From Favolaschia claudopus (Eukaryota > Basidiomycota > Agaricomycetes > Agaricales > Mycenaceae), in assembly GCA_037176885.1 (NCBI GenBank), contig JAWWNJ010000192.1:62001-126000 (forward strand): DNA of 64,000 nucleotides, written 5' to 3'. How positions within the stretch are numbered: the stretch's first letter is position 1; the number at the start of each line of letters is the position of its first letter. The notes beneath the pieces were generated by a model, which worked only from the letters and a program-made list of their open reading frames with translations, was not told the origin of the DNA and made no database searches. The position numbers and the translations under genes were made by a program. This document shows, piece after piece, positions 11,773 through 22,488 of the stretch.

Positions 11773-14357
11773 ATGGCCGCCGACGGACGTGAACTGGAGA
11801 GGTATATATCTTTCCCGTTCCCCACGAACAATGTCTAACTGGTATCGTCTCAGGGAAATATCGATAGAGAGGGCGAACATCTCTCAATCCAACGAGGGTA
11901 CTGAATTTCCCTTCCCCCACTTTCCATCTCCCAGGTCAAACAAGCAAACTCCGGACAATTCTGCGTCTACGAGCAATCCGGACGCTGAGGCTCAACATAC
12001 GAAACGGCGTTCTAAATCTCAGTCGCGCTCGAGCTCCATTTCGAGTTTGCTTCTGGTGACGACAGAACGTCTAGGCCAGGAAACGAACCGCGCAAACCTA
12101 CTGGATGCCCGGTGTGCAGAAGTCCTCGCGCGTCTCCGCACTGTTGTGGAAGAACGCGACCAACTGCGTCGCACGCTTAACAAAGTGCAGGAGGAGCTTG
12201 GTCTGTACAAGTTTCAGCTTGAAACGGCACAGAACGAGATTTTCCGGGCGCAGAAGATCGTCGATGATGTTGACAGGGCGCGCGTGGAGGCCGAGGAACA
12301 GGCGGCTAAAGACAGAACGATTGCTCGGAAGCTCGCATCTGAGCATGCAGTCTGGGTTGCCAGGGAGGAAGGGCGAAACGAAGGCTTTAAGGAGGGGTTG
12401 CGGGAAGGCCAGCGAGCGTTCGAAGCTGCGTTGGAACGCTCGCGTGCAGAGGAACGCACCAACAGCAGCCGCGAAGAGTCTTCTCGGCCTCGGGAGCGAT
12501 CCACGCGCCGCTCGTCCTCTTCTAGTCGTAAGCAGTCGGCCTCCTCATCTTCGAAGTAAGTTTTGTTCGCCTTTGGCCCGAGTTAAGTCTGACCTGTGTT
12601 TCATTACCTAGGTCCGCAGACGCGCCGTCGTACGCGCCTACACTTCCAATGCACGCAATCCCAGCACGGGCCGTCACAGATGCGCCTTTGTCGTCATCGC
12701 AGCCTGCGCGTCCTTCTCGTCCCAAGTCTGCCCAGCCGCAAGCGTCCCGCACTGCCGTTGTACAGCAGCCGCCCCCTCAACAAGCGACGCAGCGTCCAGA
12801 GCGTCCGCCCTCGCCCCGATCTTCACGTCCTCTTCCTCAAGCACTTCTGCATTCCGCCGAGACTATCGACATCCAACCAGACCATCCAGTACTCCGACCT
12901 CCCAGTCCCCTCACTATTTCTCGTCGCTCAGTAGTCCTTCCTCCTGATGGAATCCCCACCATCGGCGCAGATTCCGTGATTGCTCTTCCTCCCCCTCACG
13001 AACTCAGCCGGCCTGCGTCCGTGGCCGCAGAGTCGATGTACACTCTCGCACAAGAGCGCGAAGGCGGAGGACTCAACACACAGGGTGGTGGGCGACGAAG
13101 GACAATGTCAAACGTTTCTGCTGTATCGACAAGATATTCGCAATTCGATATCCTTGGTCCGCCGCGAGCGGCAGCCTCAGACACCATGTCTCATTCAAGC
13201 CAGGTTGCGCGCGAGTGGCGTATCGCGAACCCCGACCCCGCCGAACGATCCCAAAAGTCAAGTGAGGATTCTCAGAAAAGCGACAACGTATGTTAGTTCT
13301 TCCCCCCTTCATGTCTCTCCTTGTCATGTCGTTGTCGAGTTGCGCTCATGACCCTCTATCTCAGTTCTCGACCCGTTCCTCTGCAACCCGCTCTCAAGCC
13401 AGTCAGCGCGTCCCCGGACCTAGACGGCCTCGGGAAATCGTCATGCCCATGCCTCTTTCTAGCGTTATGCAAGGGAGCGGAATATATGCCCCTCCCAACA
13501 AGTCTGCCCCAAATCCTCCTCCACTACATGACCCGTACTCCTCTCCAGCCGGCCCATCCTTCGCACCCGTAGCCATGCCACCACCACCCGCATCTTTGCT
13601 CATGGTACCAGACCATACCGACGATACGAACCCAAATCGTCCGCGTTCCGCCGGACCCGTCAACTGGCTCAAGTCCCGTTTCAACCGCACCGTATCCGCC
13701 TCCAGTGTCCCCAACATCCAGATCGAGCCTCCAGTATGTATCTTCGTGATTTTCTCCCACAAACACCTTATTGATAGTGCCTTTCAGTCCGACCCCGCGT
13801 CCACCGCTTCCACAGGCATCACGGTGAACAACGTGCTCCTCACGCCCGAGGACGCAGGCCACGCCACGCTCCCCCAACAATTTATTCCCGAGCTCGCTGG
13901 CGCGCTCGCGGGCGTACAGCTTGCTCCCGTACCAGCTCTCCTCGCAGACGGGGCAGTACCTCCCGCCACCACCAACGTCATCGTTCTCCCCGATGACGAG
14001 CTCCCACGAGGGTTCGTCCCCCTCAGCCCAATCATGCCCACTCTGCACTCCGTGATGACACCCATCGCTGGGCCTAATCGCAAGTCAACCCCGGCACCTC
14101 CATCGAACGCGTCGCATACATTAGCACCAGCACCAACGCCCAGCCCCCAACCGCCCGCGTACACCCCGCGCGACCTCTATGCACGCGCACTCCCTCGTCC
14201 CGCGACAGCCGGCGGCACGCGTTCGCGTAGCCCCCCTCACCCTCAATTCGAGGTAGTAAGCAGCGTCGGCCGTGCGCGCGGAGCGACAATCGGGTCAGCA
14301 ATGCTGGGCTCCCCTGCGCCGCTCAATCGCCCAATTTCACTCTTTTCTGAATCGTAG
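11773..14357 (+). CDS. Coiled-coil, proline/serine-rich protein of unknown function
   Basis: Five exons (11773-11801, 11854-12555, 12612-13287, 13365-13733, 13788-14357) sum to 2346 nt, or 781 aa. The start MAADGRELER precedes a 52-nt intron with a good CTAAC branch site, and splicing joins the frames. Residues about 15-60 are Ser/Arg-rich; about 65-190 form a long charged coiled coil (for example RLRTVVEERDQLRRTLNKVQ, then repeated E-G-x-x-E-G spacing near EEGRNEGFKEGLREGQRAFE). The remaining 550 residues are Pro/Ser-rich and probably disordered, with a short hydrophobic island near LPQQFIPELAGALAGVQ. No catalytic motif or membrane segment is visible. I recognise the coiled coil as typical of conserved but uncharacterised agaric proteins; a scaffold role is only a guess. 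Confidence 0.85.
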
Positions 14358-14874
14358 TTGGTGCGATTCCTGTTCCGTGGTTCGTGCGGCCGCCTGTACG
14401 ATACGTCTACATCGAACCTTGCATTCATTTCCACATACTTATCTCACACCAAAGACTTCATATGCATCCTCTCCTACAGCATTCATTTCCACTTCACGGC
14501 ACTTCATTCATATGCATCGTTATCATCACCTCTCCCACTAGCATTGGCATTACAATTACAGCACTCCCCCTCCCCTCATCCATCTCCCTCCGCATCCCCT
14601 CCTCCCCCACTTCACATGCACATCTACAAATAAGTAACAAGTAACAAGTTACAGCAGCATCGAAAGCATTCTATGATAAGTGTGGTGGTGATATGTAGAT
14701 AATGAAAGTGTAAGTGTATCTGTTCTCTTGATTATGCGTAGGTGTGCGTATGTCGGCCCGCGAGCGTGCAAGCAAAGTGTGGGGCCGTTCGTGGCGATGA
14801 GTTTTCGAGGAGATATATGAGGGGTGAGGAGAGATAGATATCCATTACAGTCTATAGCACGAGCCGAGCAATGG
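14358..14874. other. Convergent intergenic region
   Basis: The 3' ends of the coiled-coil gene (+) and the mannosyltransferase gene (-) face each other here. The DNA is pyrimidine-rich at 14420-14620 on the plus strand, then A/G-rich. No gene is seen. Confidence 0.5.
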
Positions 14875-17226
14875 TTACTGGAATATCCGATCCCATTGAC
14901 GTTGACACGAGTATGGGCCGTAGTCTGTCAATGCCCACGCGTCAGCGATCGCATACGATGCCGCGAAGGAAGGTCGAAGAAGAGCACTTACCATGCGTCC
15001 GTTTTTGGTCACAGCTGCACATGCCTTTGCGCCATACTTCGTCGTCTGACGGGCAGTGGATGTTTGGTGGGTGTTCGTAGCTACGGAAAAGTAAGGAAAG
15101 TTGGCATCAGGAGCTCCGTGTGAGATGAAAGTAGAAAGGAGAAGAAAAGAAAGCCGATGAGGCTCGGCGAACGTTCATCAAGAGATGGGTGCATATCAAG
15201 CTGGTGAATGTGCCTCTCCCTGGTCTGGGACAGACATCACTTTAGTGCGGAACCCGAGACCCTCCCGTCCGCATCTGCATAGCCGGGCACTTCACGAGCA
15301 TCCACTCCCGAGTCTCATGAGTGCCTCCTCGCACATGGACCATCCAGTAACAAAACAATAACAGGACAACCACTCACCCAATCTCATTGAAGAAATGCAC
15401 CTTCGACTTTGGCAAAAACAGCGCAGCCGCCATCCTAGAGTACAAAACACATCAATAAACGTTTCTCATCATCAAGACACGACAACGTACGAATGCACCG
15501 GGGCTGATGAAACGCATTAGTACACGAAAAAAAAACAGAGAGAAAGAGAGAAAAAAGGAGGAAGAGAGAGAGAGAAAGAAAGAAAGAAAGAAGGAAAAGA
15601 TAACACACCATCCCCCCACCGCTCATAATAAAACCCGCCCGTCCGATCCAAAAAGTCGAAGAACTTCATGTAGACCGGTCCGCGCCAGAAGTCGAGGTCG
15701 GCGATTTCAAAGTTGGACCAGACTGAATGAGGGGCTGGGTCAGTATTGAGTCGGATCGAGGTAAAGAAAGATGAGGCTGAAGGTCAAAACGGGGAGGGGG
15801 GAGAGGAAGTAGAATGTGTATGTGAACGTGAACGAGGAGGCGAATAAGATCAATGAGGAGGTGAAGCCGAGGATGAGGACGAGAGAGAGAAAGAGAAGAG
15901 GGGAAAAGAGGGAGCTGCACTTACAATGACACATGTTATAGCCATCTCCCCCGTTCTCGCTAAGGAAACCCATCGCGTTGTCGGGCGCGACGGCGTCGGG
16001 GTTTTGTTTCATGAAGTCTGAGGCAGAAGGGGGAGGAGGGTGAGTTAGTTGAGAATTCAAAATCAACGAAAATGAGAAAGCGAGCAGATAGATAGAGGTA
16101 GCGGAATGGATGAAGTCGGAGGGACTGCTGAACGACGGTGTCTCCGGCAAGGCGGGGTTTTGAATGAAACAACGACGCACCCTTAACCGTATCCCACAAC
16201 GTCGGGATCGTCGCTGCCCACTCATACAGCGCAATCGTAAACGCATACGTCTTGTTCTGCTTCTCCATATACACGAACGGGTCAAACGACAGCGTGCAAT
16301 GGAACATCACGTCGGGTCTAATTTCCACCCATTCGTCAGCCACTCCAACACTCAAGATATAAAACAGAAACAACACGTACTCAATTCGCCAATACCACCG
16401 ATACTTTGCCAACAACTCATGCCTAAAAAAGAACCCGCTATTGAAGCGACACATGTTGCGATACGAGACGGAGCCGGCGTAGATGATGCCCTGCTCTTCC
16501 ATCTTTTTGCGGCCGGCGGCGGCGCGGGGCTCGTCGATCCAGTCGGGCTGGAACCACCAGTCGTGCGGGATGACGCCGAATTCCATGGGGGCGTGGGAGA
16601 GGGCGGAGATGCGTCTGGGGGGTGGGTGAGTGCATGCAGGGATGTGAGTAGGGTTGGGATGAGATAGAGGCAGAAGAGTGCGGGACACCAGTCGTATCGC
16701 GCCTCGTGATGACATCATCCTTGGCTTTGGGACACGATTTTCGTCGAGACAGCACCTCGAAAAGATATGGTGGCGGACAGCAGACCCAACCAGCCCGAAC
16801 ATCAAGGGACGGTAGAGAAGAAGAAAAAACACAGAAAAGTAGCGACGCCACGCACTTTTTAAACTCGTCTGTCCACGGTTCTTCATTCAGGAAGACATAC
16901 GGATACCCGTGGTCCCTGTTAAACCTATCCTCGATACTCCGAATACTCTGCACAGCACCGTTGATATCCGAATTGCGCGCCAGCATCACGAACGTCGCAT
17001 TCGCCCTCGTCGCATTGCCGGCGCCCCCAATTGACGAGGAAAAATCAGAATAAGCTGGGACCGCCGAATCGCTGTATTTCGTCGGCCGGTCTTTGCCGGC
17101 CCAGAAACCCGACAGGGAGGTGGCCTTTCCGTAGGGAGCGTGTGTTGCGGAGAGGAGGAAATGAAGCGCGATGAGAAAGAGGAGGATGAAGAGGATGTAG
17201 CGGGCGGGTTTGGTGACCGCCAGCAT
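14875..17226 (-). CDS. KRE2/KTR-family alpha-1,2-mannosyltransferase
   Basis: A type II Golgi enzyme (GT15 family) that transfers mannose from GDP-mannose to O- and N-linked glycans. Nine exons (17226-16856, 16614-16381, 16317-16181, 16017-15925, 15722-15609, 15503-15491, 15434-15378, 15080-14992, 14924-14875) sum to 1158 nt, or 385 aa. An N-terminal anchor (about residues 8-28, ARYILFILLFLIALHFLLSA) is followed by the luminal domain: TFVMLARN, FLNEEPWTDEF, AGSVSYRNMCRFNSGFF, WRIEPDV, GYNMCHFWSNFEIADLDFWR and GGFYYERWGDAPVHS, all family signatures, ending with the Cys-rich segment and QRQWDRIF. The sixth exon is only 13 nt and encodes the APVHS core. Introns of 163-297 nt are long for this window. 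The length fits the family catalytic region with a short stem. Confidence 0.93.
15537..15600. repeat. GA-rich microsatellite inside an intron
   Basis: A purine-only run of (GA)n and (GAAA)n lies in the intron just upstream of the 13-nt exon of the mannosyltransferase gene. On the coding strand this is a long polypyrimidine tract leading to the acceptor, and it may help define that tiny exon. Confidence 0.7.
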
Positions 17227-18270
17227 CGTCGAGGGTGGCGTCGGTCAGTGAGTCGGTGAATGAGTAATTTAAAGAACGACGGCCAGGGCGATGGTGAAGG
17301 TCAGGAGCACAAGTTTTGTGGCCGGGAACTTGACCGGGCTGCGAAGGGTGTTATACCGACGGGTCACAGCCACATCCTTGAAGATCAACCCAAATTTATC
17401 CATCTTGCCCTTCGAGGACTATTTTTACACTGCTCTGTGCGTAGAGAGGCGTAGAGGCGCAGAACGAGGAAAAAAGACGAGTTTGCACTCGTCGTGTTCG
17501 ACGAAAAACGCGTTAAATGTGTAGGAATACTAACATACACTCGCTTCCTTGAATCGAGCTCAGGTTGAATTCTGGCCCCCATACGTTTCGGACGGATGGA
17601 GACGGTGCCATTTGATTCATCCGAATCATCGTGGAGGCCGTAGTCATGCGCCGGAAGCAGCCGGAACACAAGCTGCGCAGGCGACGACTCGCCGCCGACG
17701 AGTCGGACAAGGAGAAAAGGACGAGAGAAGACTCAGAGGGGAGAAGAAGAAACGGAGGGTGACTGCGGGACCCATATATATGGACGCCATCCTACCTACC
17801 CCGGGTTTATGTACATACAACGCGGGCAATAATCACCGTCGGGAAGTGCCATCAAATCCATCCGGGAAGCGCCATCAATTAGTCCGGGACGACCCGAGGT
17901 TGTGGTTCATACCATACCCTACCATACCCCATCCATTTCGTTAGAGGCAAATACAAGGCAAAGGTAGGAAATTTACTGTGGGCCTCAAGTGGGCCTGAAA
18001 AAGAAAAAGGAATAAATTTGACGGTGGGAAAATGAGTGTCACACTGTGACACAACTGTGACATCTAGTTTGTTTTCATTACCACTTGCATCAAATTTATT
18101 GTGCGGTACCCCTCCGACCGTTAACCGTATAGCGGCCCTATCGAGGTAAATCTTTTCTGGTAGGTATGTATTTAGGATGAACCTTGACGTGATTTGAATC
18201 AGCCACCCTGCCACTGTCCCTCAGCTCCTGCCAGTGCCACCGGTGCAATTCTCCCAACACTTTCATTACC
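17227..18270. other. Divergent intergenic region
   Basis: It contains the promoters of the mannosyltransferase (-) and the F-box gene (+). Features seen are short ACCATACC repeats near 17907-17930 and the palindrome at 18038-18050. I could not assign any coding region. Confidence 0.5.
18038..18050. promoter_or_regulatory. Palindrome in the second F-box promoter
   Basis: GTCACACTGTGAC lies 221 bases before the F-box start, followed by a third ACTGTGACA half-site. Downstream blocks ATCAAATTTAT and TCCGACCGTT are also found upstream of the F-box gene at 10576, so the two promoters are homologous. Confidence 0.45.
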
Positions 18271-19461
18271 ATGCTCGACGCCCTCAAAGCAGATCGAGCT
18301 CGTGTTTTGGAAATCCGAGACCGAATCTCCGAGCTCGAGCAAGCTATCGCTGCGTTACGAGATGAGCAAGAAGCAGCGCAACAAAGGCTCGACTCCTACA
18401 AATACCCCGTCCTGACCTTGCCAAACGAAATCACATCGGAAATCTTTGTCCATTTTCTTCCGCCAGATCCAGAGCTTCCCAAAGTCGATTCTCGCTTTTC
18501 GCCCATTCGTCTTACCCATGTCTGCCGCAAATGGCGAGCGGTGGCGGTCGCCACGCCTGCTCTCTGGAAAGGCTTGCGAGTAATTGTGCCACCTAGCTTG
18601 GGAGGAGATTTGAAAGGGTTGGCAAGTTTGGCGGATATGTGGTTGCAAAGATCGGGCTGCTGCCCTCTCTCTATCGAATTCTACGCGAGTATGGGGAACA
18701 CCGATCGCGGCGACAACTTACTGTCCACCCTTATGTCCTATTCAAAACGCCTGCAACACTTGAAACTCGCCCTCTTCTCTCCTCGAATTCTCCCCCAGAT
18801 TGACTCGCCGATGGTTTTACTTCGATCTCTGGAATTAACATTCGTCCAGGACTCCCAGGTCAACGAACTTGCTTCATGGAACATGCCTGAACTGCGCACC
18901 GTTGCGCTCCGCCAGGCTGCATCTTTGGAGATGGTCTTACCCTGGGAACAGTTGACGTCCTTGTCTTTCCACAGAATAGATCCCCAGATTTCCCTTCCCG
19001 TTTTGCGTAAAACACCGAGTCTACTGTTTTGCACATTGGATTTCAATTTTGGGGGCTATACATATAGGCCATACACCGGCTCGGGAATTATCAACCTCCC
19101 TGCCTTGACTTCCCTCGTTATCCAAACGGATCGTCGGGAAATTTTTGCTACAAGAATCCTCACCGATTTGGTTGTTCCTGCTCTTGAGCAGCTCGAGGTT
19201 CCACAGTCATCTCTCGGATACAAACCTATCGACCTTCTTACCTCCTTTATATCGAAATCTGGTTGCACCCCGCGAAAGTTATTCATTACGGACCGGAAAA
19301 TACTCGTCGATGGGTCCAACATAACTGACCAGCATTACCGGTCAGCTTTCCCATCGGTCGTGGATTTTTCATCGACTATCGCTCCCGCTCATTGGGATGA
19401 CTCGGACGCAGAGGACCTTGACATTGAAGAGTTCGAAGGTTTTGGAAGCGAATCGGAGTAG
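18271..19461 (+). CDS. F-box domain protein, paralogue of the 9.4-kb gene
   Basis: Single-exon gene of 396 aa. Coiled-coil start (MLDALKADRAR), F-box with LTLPNEITSEIFVHFLPPDP and LTHVCRKWRAVAVATPALWK, LRR-like middle, and an acidic tail ending FGSESE. It aligns along its whole length with the minus-strand gene at 9374-10576, clearly from a local duplication. The predicted role is SCF substrate adaptor; the substrate is unknown. The ATG at 18271 matches the paralogue's start in context. Confidence 0.88.
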   Translation: MLDALKADRARVLEIRDRISELEQAIAALRDEQEAAQQRLDSYKYPVLTLPNEITSEIFVHFLPPDPELPKVDSRFSPIRLTHVCRKWRAVAVATPALWKGLRVIVPPSLGGDLKGLASLADMWLQRSGCCPLSIEFYASMGNTDRGDNLLSTLMSYSKRLQHLKLALFSPRILPQIDSPMVLLRSLELTFVQDSQVNELASWNMPELRTVALRQAASLEMVLPWEQLTSLSFHRIDPQISLPVLRKTPSLLFCTLDFNFGGYTYRPYTGSGIINLPALTSLVIQTDRREIFATRILTDLVVPALEQLEVPQSSLGYKPIDLLTSFISKSGCTPRKLFITDRKILVDGSNITDQHYRSAFPSVVDFSSTIAPAHWDDSDAEDLDIEEFEGFGSESE

Positions 19462-20661
19462 TATCCACCTCAGTGTGTATTCATTCTCTCAGCATTATCC
19501 CGCTCTGATATGCTGCACATCGCAGTGATTTTGCCACATCGTCAACCAGATTTCCAGGGGACCAATGTGAAGTTCCTACTCAAAACCTGTGTCATGACAT
19601 TCGTTTAATCAGGCCTATCGTAGTAGAATTCAATCTAAAATGCTACTCATGTTCCAATGCTGCATGCATTCATTACTTGAACATAAAAAAGCCTCCGTCG
19701 ACGTCTATATAGCGAGGGCACCGAGCTGATACATATAGAGCGTCTGTCAGACTACCGTCGAACGAAACCGGTATTAGTAACTTGAAAGATGGGAAACAGA
19801 TGTCGATGTATCCCAATGTAAAGTAGCACTGCGCTGATATGAATTCAGAACAAGGTCTCAAGACAGTCTCGACGCCGGAACGGAGGAAAAAGTGACTGGC
19901 AATCGAATTAATTTGGGATGCGAACAAATAGATATCAACACTTAGTCTCTCGTAGACAGACGCTACAACAAAAAAAATCCTCGTACCTGCGGTTGTTGTA
20001 TCAACACTCAGCTCGGCAAGCAAGTCACTTTATGGAATAGGCCGCATTCTCACGGAAATTCTACTCATACTCCAATTGGAGTCCTGGAAGGTTGCTCAAT
20101 ACTGAAAGGTTGTACAAGAACAAAACGAATCGAATGTGACACCATTATAATCGCGAGTCCGGAGTTTCATGAAAGTGAGTGCGCAGCGTTTTCATTTCCA
20201 CGGCTTACATATTTGTACAGCAAACATCTCGAACGCAACTACACTGGAGCGACAAACAACTTCATTAACATTCTTCGAGGTTATAAAAAACTCGTTCAAT
20301 TCTTGTATGTTTCAACTCTGAGATTCTTCTGCGAGAGGCATTGCAACAAGAAGGGCGAGAGGTGGCAGGAAACTTAGAGATTTGTGAGCCACTTGACTCG
20401 AATCAGCCAGCGAAAGAACTAACCGCCAACCCTCGTCGTGCACAGAACTATATGAGATATTCCAAGATATTCCAAGAAACTCGAAATCGACGGAAGTCCT
20501 GGACATTCAAGTACATAAATTTGAGATTGGAACTTGCAACAAAGAGATCGCGTACCTCATCCAATGCTCACTGGACGTCTGCCAAATACGCCTCCAAGAT
20601 TTGCTTATCAAAGTCGGTCAGGAAATCCATAGATCAACGACCCAAAATACGAATTGACGCG
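19462..20661. other. Intergenic region with a short repeat
   Basis: This is the 3' side of both the F-box gene and the MYND gene. It contains the second copy of the 50-bp dispersed repeat. No coding region is supported. Confidence 0.5.
19943..19998. repeat. Short dispersed repeat, copy 2
   Basis: Matches the element at 10820-10873. It is flanked by exact 10-bp direct repeats, TATCAACACT, at 19933-19942 and 19999-20008, as expected for a target-site duplication. On the minus strand it starts GTACGAGG and ends ACTAAG. Confidence 0.6.
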
Positions 20662-22297
20662 TCAAGATCTCCGCGGCCACCACTCTCGCAGCCTCGTAAC
20701 AGCTTCGCGTATAACATCCAGCGAGACAGTGTCGAATTCCTGACCCACGAGGCCCCTGAATTTCGAGCCCAGCTCCGACATCAGAAATTCATGATCCCAC
20801 TGAGCTACCAAAGACCATTCATTGCGACGGGCGTGCGCGAATTCAAAACCAGCTTTAGCAGAATAGCCATATTCCGCGATAATCTGCTGCATAAACTCGT
20901 CCCCGTATGCGCCAGAGTTAAGCGCGACTTGACAGATCCCGGCGACGCAACGCGAATCTCCCGTACACATCGCGGTCTGGATGGTGAGTCGATAAACGAG
21001 CCGCGGGATGAACGCGAGCACTGCGACTGGCTTGGGTCCCGTCAGAGAAAAGAACGCGTAGTCTCGAAATGGGGCGATGTCGAGGTATTGGATCTGGCGC
21101 AAGAGAGCGGGAGAGCGGACGTATCCATCGCGAGCCGGTCCGATTCGTCTGAGGAGGAAGACGTCATCCGCGAGCGACGCAGGAGTATGCAAAGTGGGAT
21201 TCTGTATAATAGTATTATCGAGTTGCTTGCCGCACACTTTCTTGTGCTCTGGCCAGTACGATATTTGGCAAGTTCTGCCTCGAAGAGTTAAATCGTGCAG
21301 ATATAATTGCGCAAATCACTTACCTTGAGCAATAGTAGACTTTACGCGACACCTTGTTATTACAATTTTTGCAAACGGAAAATCGGGCGCCGTCGTTTTC
21401 TGGCTGCTTACAACCATCGCATATGTGAGCTAATCGATAGAGCGGGGGCGCGTTCGAGGCTTGCGATTTGGCCGTTTTGACGGGCTTCAGCGGGATCCGG
21501 CCCCAGTCTACTGTCGTCGTCTGCTTGCCGCCGGACTCCTTCAAGATGATTTGAGACGGCCGAGGGGTGCCGATGAGGGAAAGGATGGTATTATACACGA
21601 AGTAAGCTGAAGGAAAATTGAATTGATCGAGATCATCGCCGGAGGTGGGCAGAGAAAACTCACCAAGAAAATCGTCTCGAAGCACGATGAACGTACGCAC
21701 TTTGCTTTCATGCCCAGATTTATTGAGTCGCAGAATCGTATCCTCTTTCCAATTTGGATGCGGGTACGATATATATCCGCTGTCTCCAAGAGTGATCTCG
21801 CCGTATGGAATCAACTTTTTTACGAGTGAGAGGAAATTTTCTCCATCCGCTGCTAGAGAGGAGAGGATGATGTCCGAAGTAAACATTCTCTGGTATTGCC
21901 CATCCGCATCATCCAGATTGGTACGCAACAAGCCTTCGAGTAAATGCTCCTCTCGCGCAGCAGGCGTCAACGTCTTCCAAGGGAAATCCGGCTGGAGAAC
22001 ACTTGTAACGGCTAAAACATGCATCTCCTCCTGTAAGGCCCGCAATTTGCGTATGAGTCTGTAGTCGCACTCCAGGTACTTTTCTGCCGGGAAAAGGGAT
22101 TGGGACGGGAGCGATTCCAGGGCAAGCACCGCAAACTCCAAGTTACCGAAGATGGTGTCGAAAAAAGGGAATTGGGCTTCCCAAGCAGCATTCCATTTCG
22201 AGATATCTTCTCTGAAGTCTGGTATTTGAGACATAAGCTTGCCCCCAGTGGGAATCGAGGGCGGAGCTGTGCTTTTCGCTTTTGAGCGTCGAGGCAT
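20662..22297 (-). CDS. MYND zinc-finger protein
   Basis: Three exons (22297-21664, 21606-21324, 21274-20662) sum to 1530 nt, or 509 aa. The start MPRRSKAKS was chosen over an upstream extension that has no protein-like character. The N-terminal 260 residues are helical and unrecognised. A MYND finger sits near 285-325: CDGCKQ, CKNCNNK, VYYCSRTCQ and, after a 49-nt intron, YWPEHKKVCG, giving the Cys/His ligand series. The C-terminal 190 residues have no motif I know. MYND fingers bind proline-rich peptides, and fungal genomes carry many MYND proteins without known substrates. The neighbouring DUF2235 gene is on the same strand, 192 bases upstream. Confidence 0.87.
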
Positions 22298-22488
22298 GAA
22301 GAAAAGGGTAAAGTGCGGCTTTCTCACGGGATTATCAAAATCGCCTAATTTGGGCAACAAGAAAGAAAAAAACAATGTCGAATGCGAATTTATTCCACAT
22401 ACAAGCGTAACGATATTCCAATAGTTGGACAAACCAGATTTAAACCAGATTATGAGCGCATGCATGAGCGTTCGTATAAATATCATAA

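Noticed and set aside
11632..11838. 68-codon open frame covering the start of the coiled-coil gene
   Set aside because: Only its MAADGRELER part is used; a 52-nt intron with a good branch site follows.
12522..12752. Minus-strand open frames opposite the coiled-coil gene
   Set aside because: They are mirror readings of Ser/Arg-rich coding sequence with no independent support.
14871..15080. 69-codon open frame starting MVTGISDPIDVDTS
   Set aside because: It is antisense to the last two exons of the mannosyltransferase gene.
15960..16886. 308-codon uninterrupted reading on the minus strand
   Set aside because: It merges mannosyltransferase exons with intron sequence; splicing at conserved family positions gives the expected protein.
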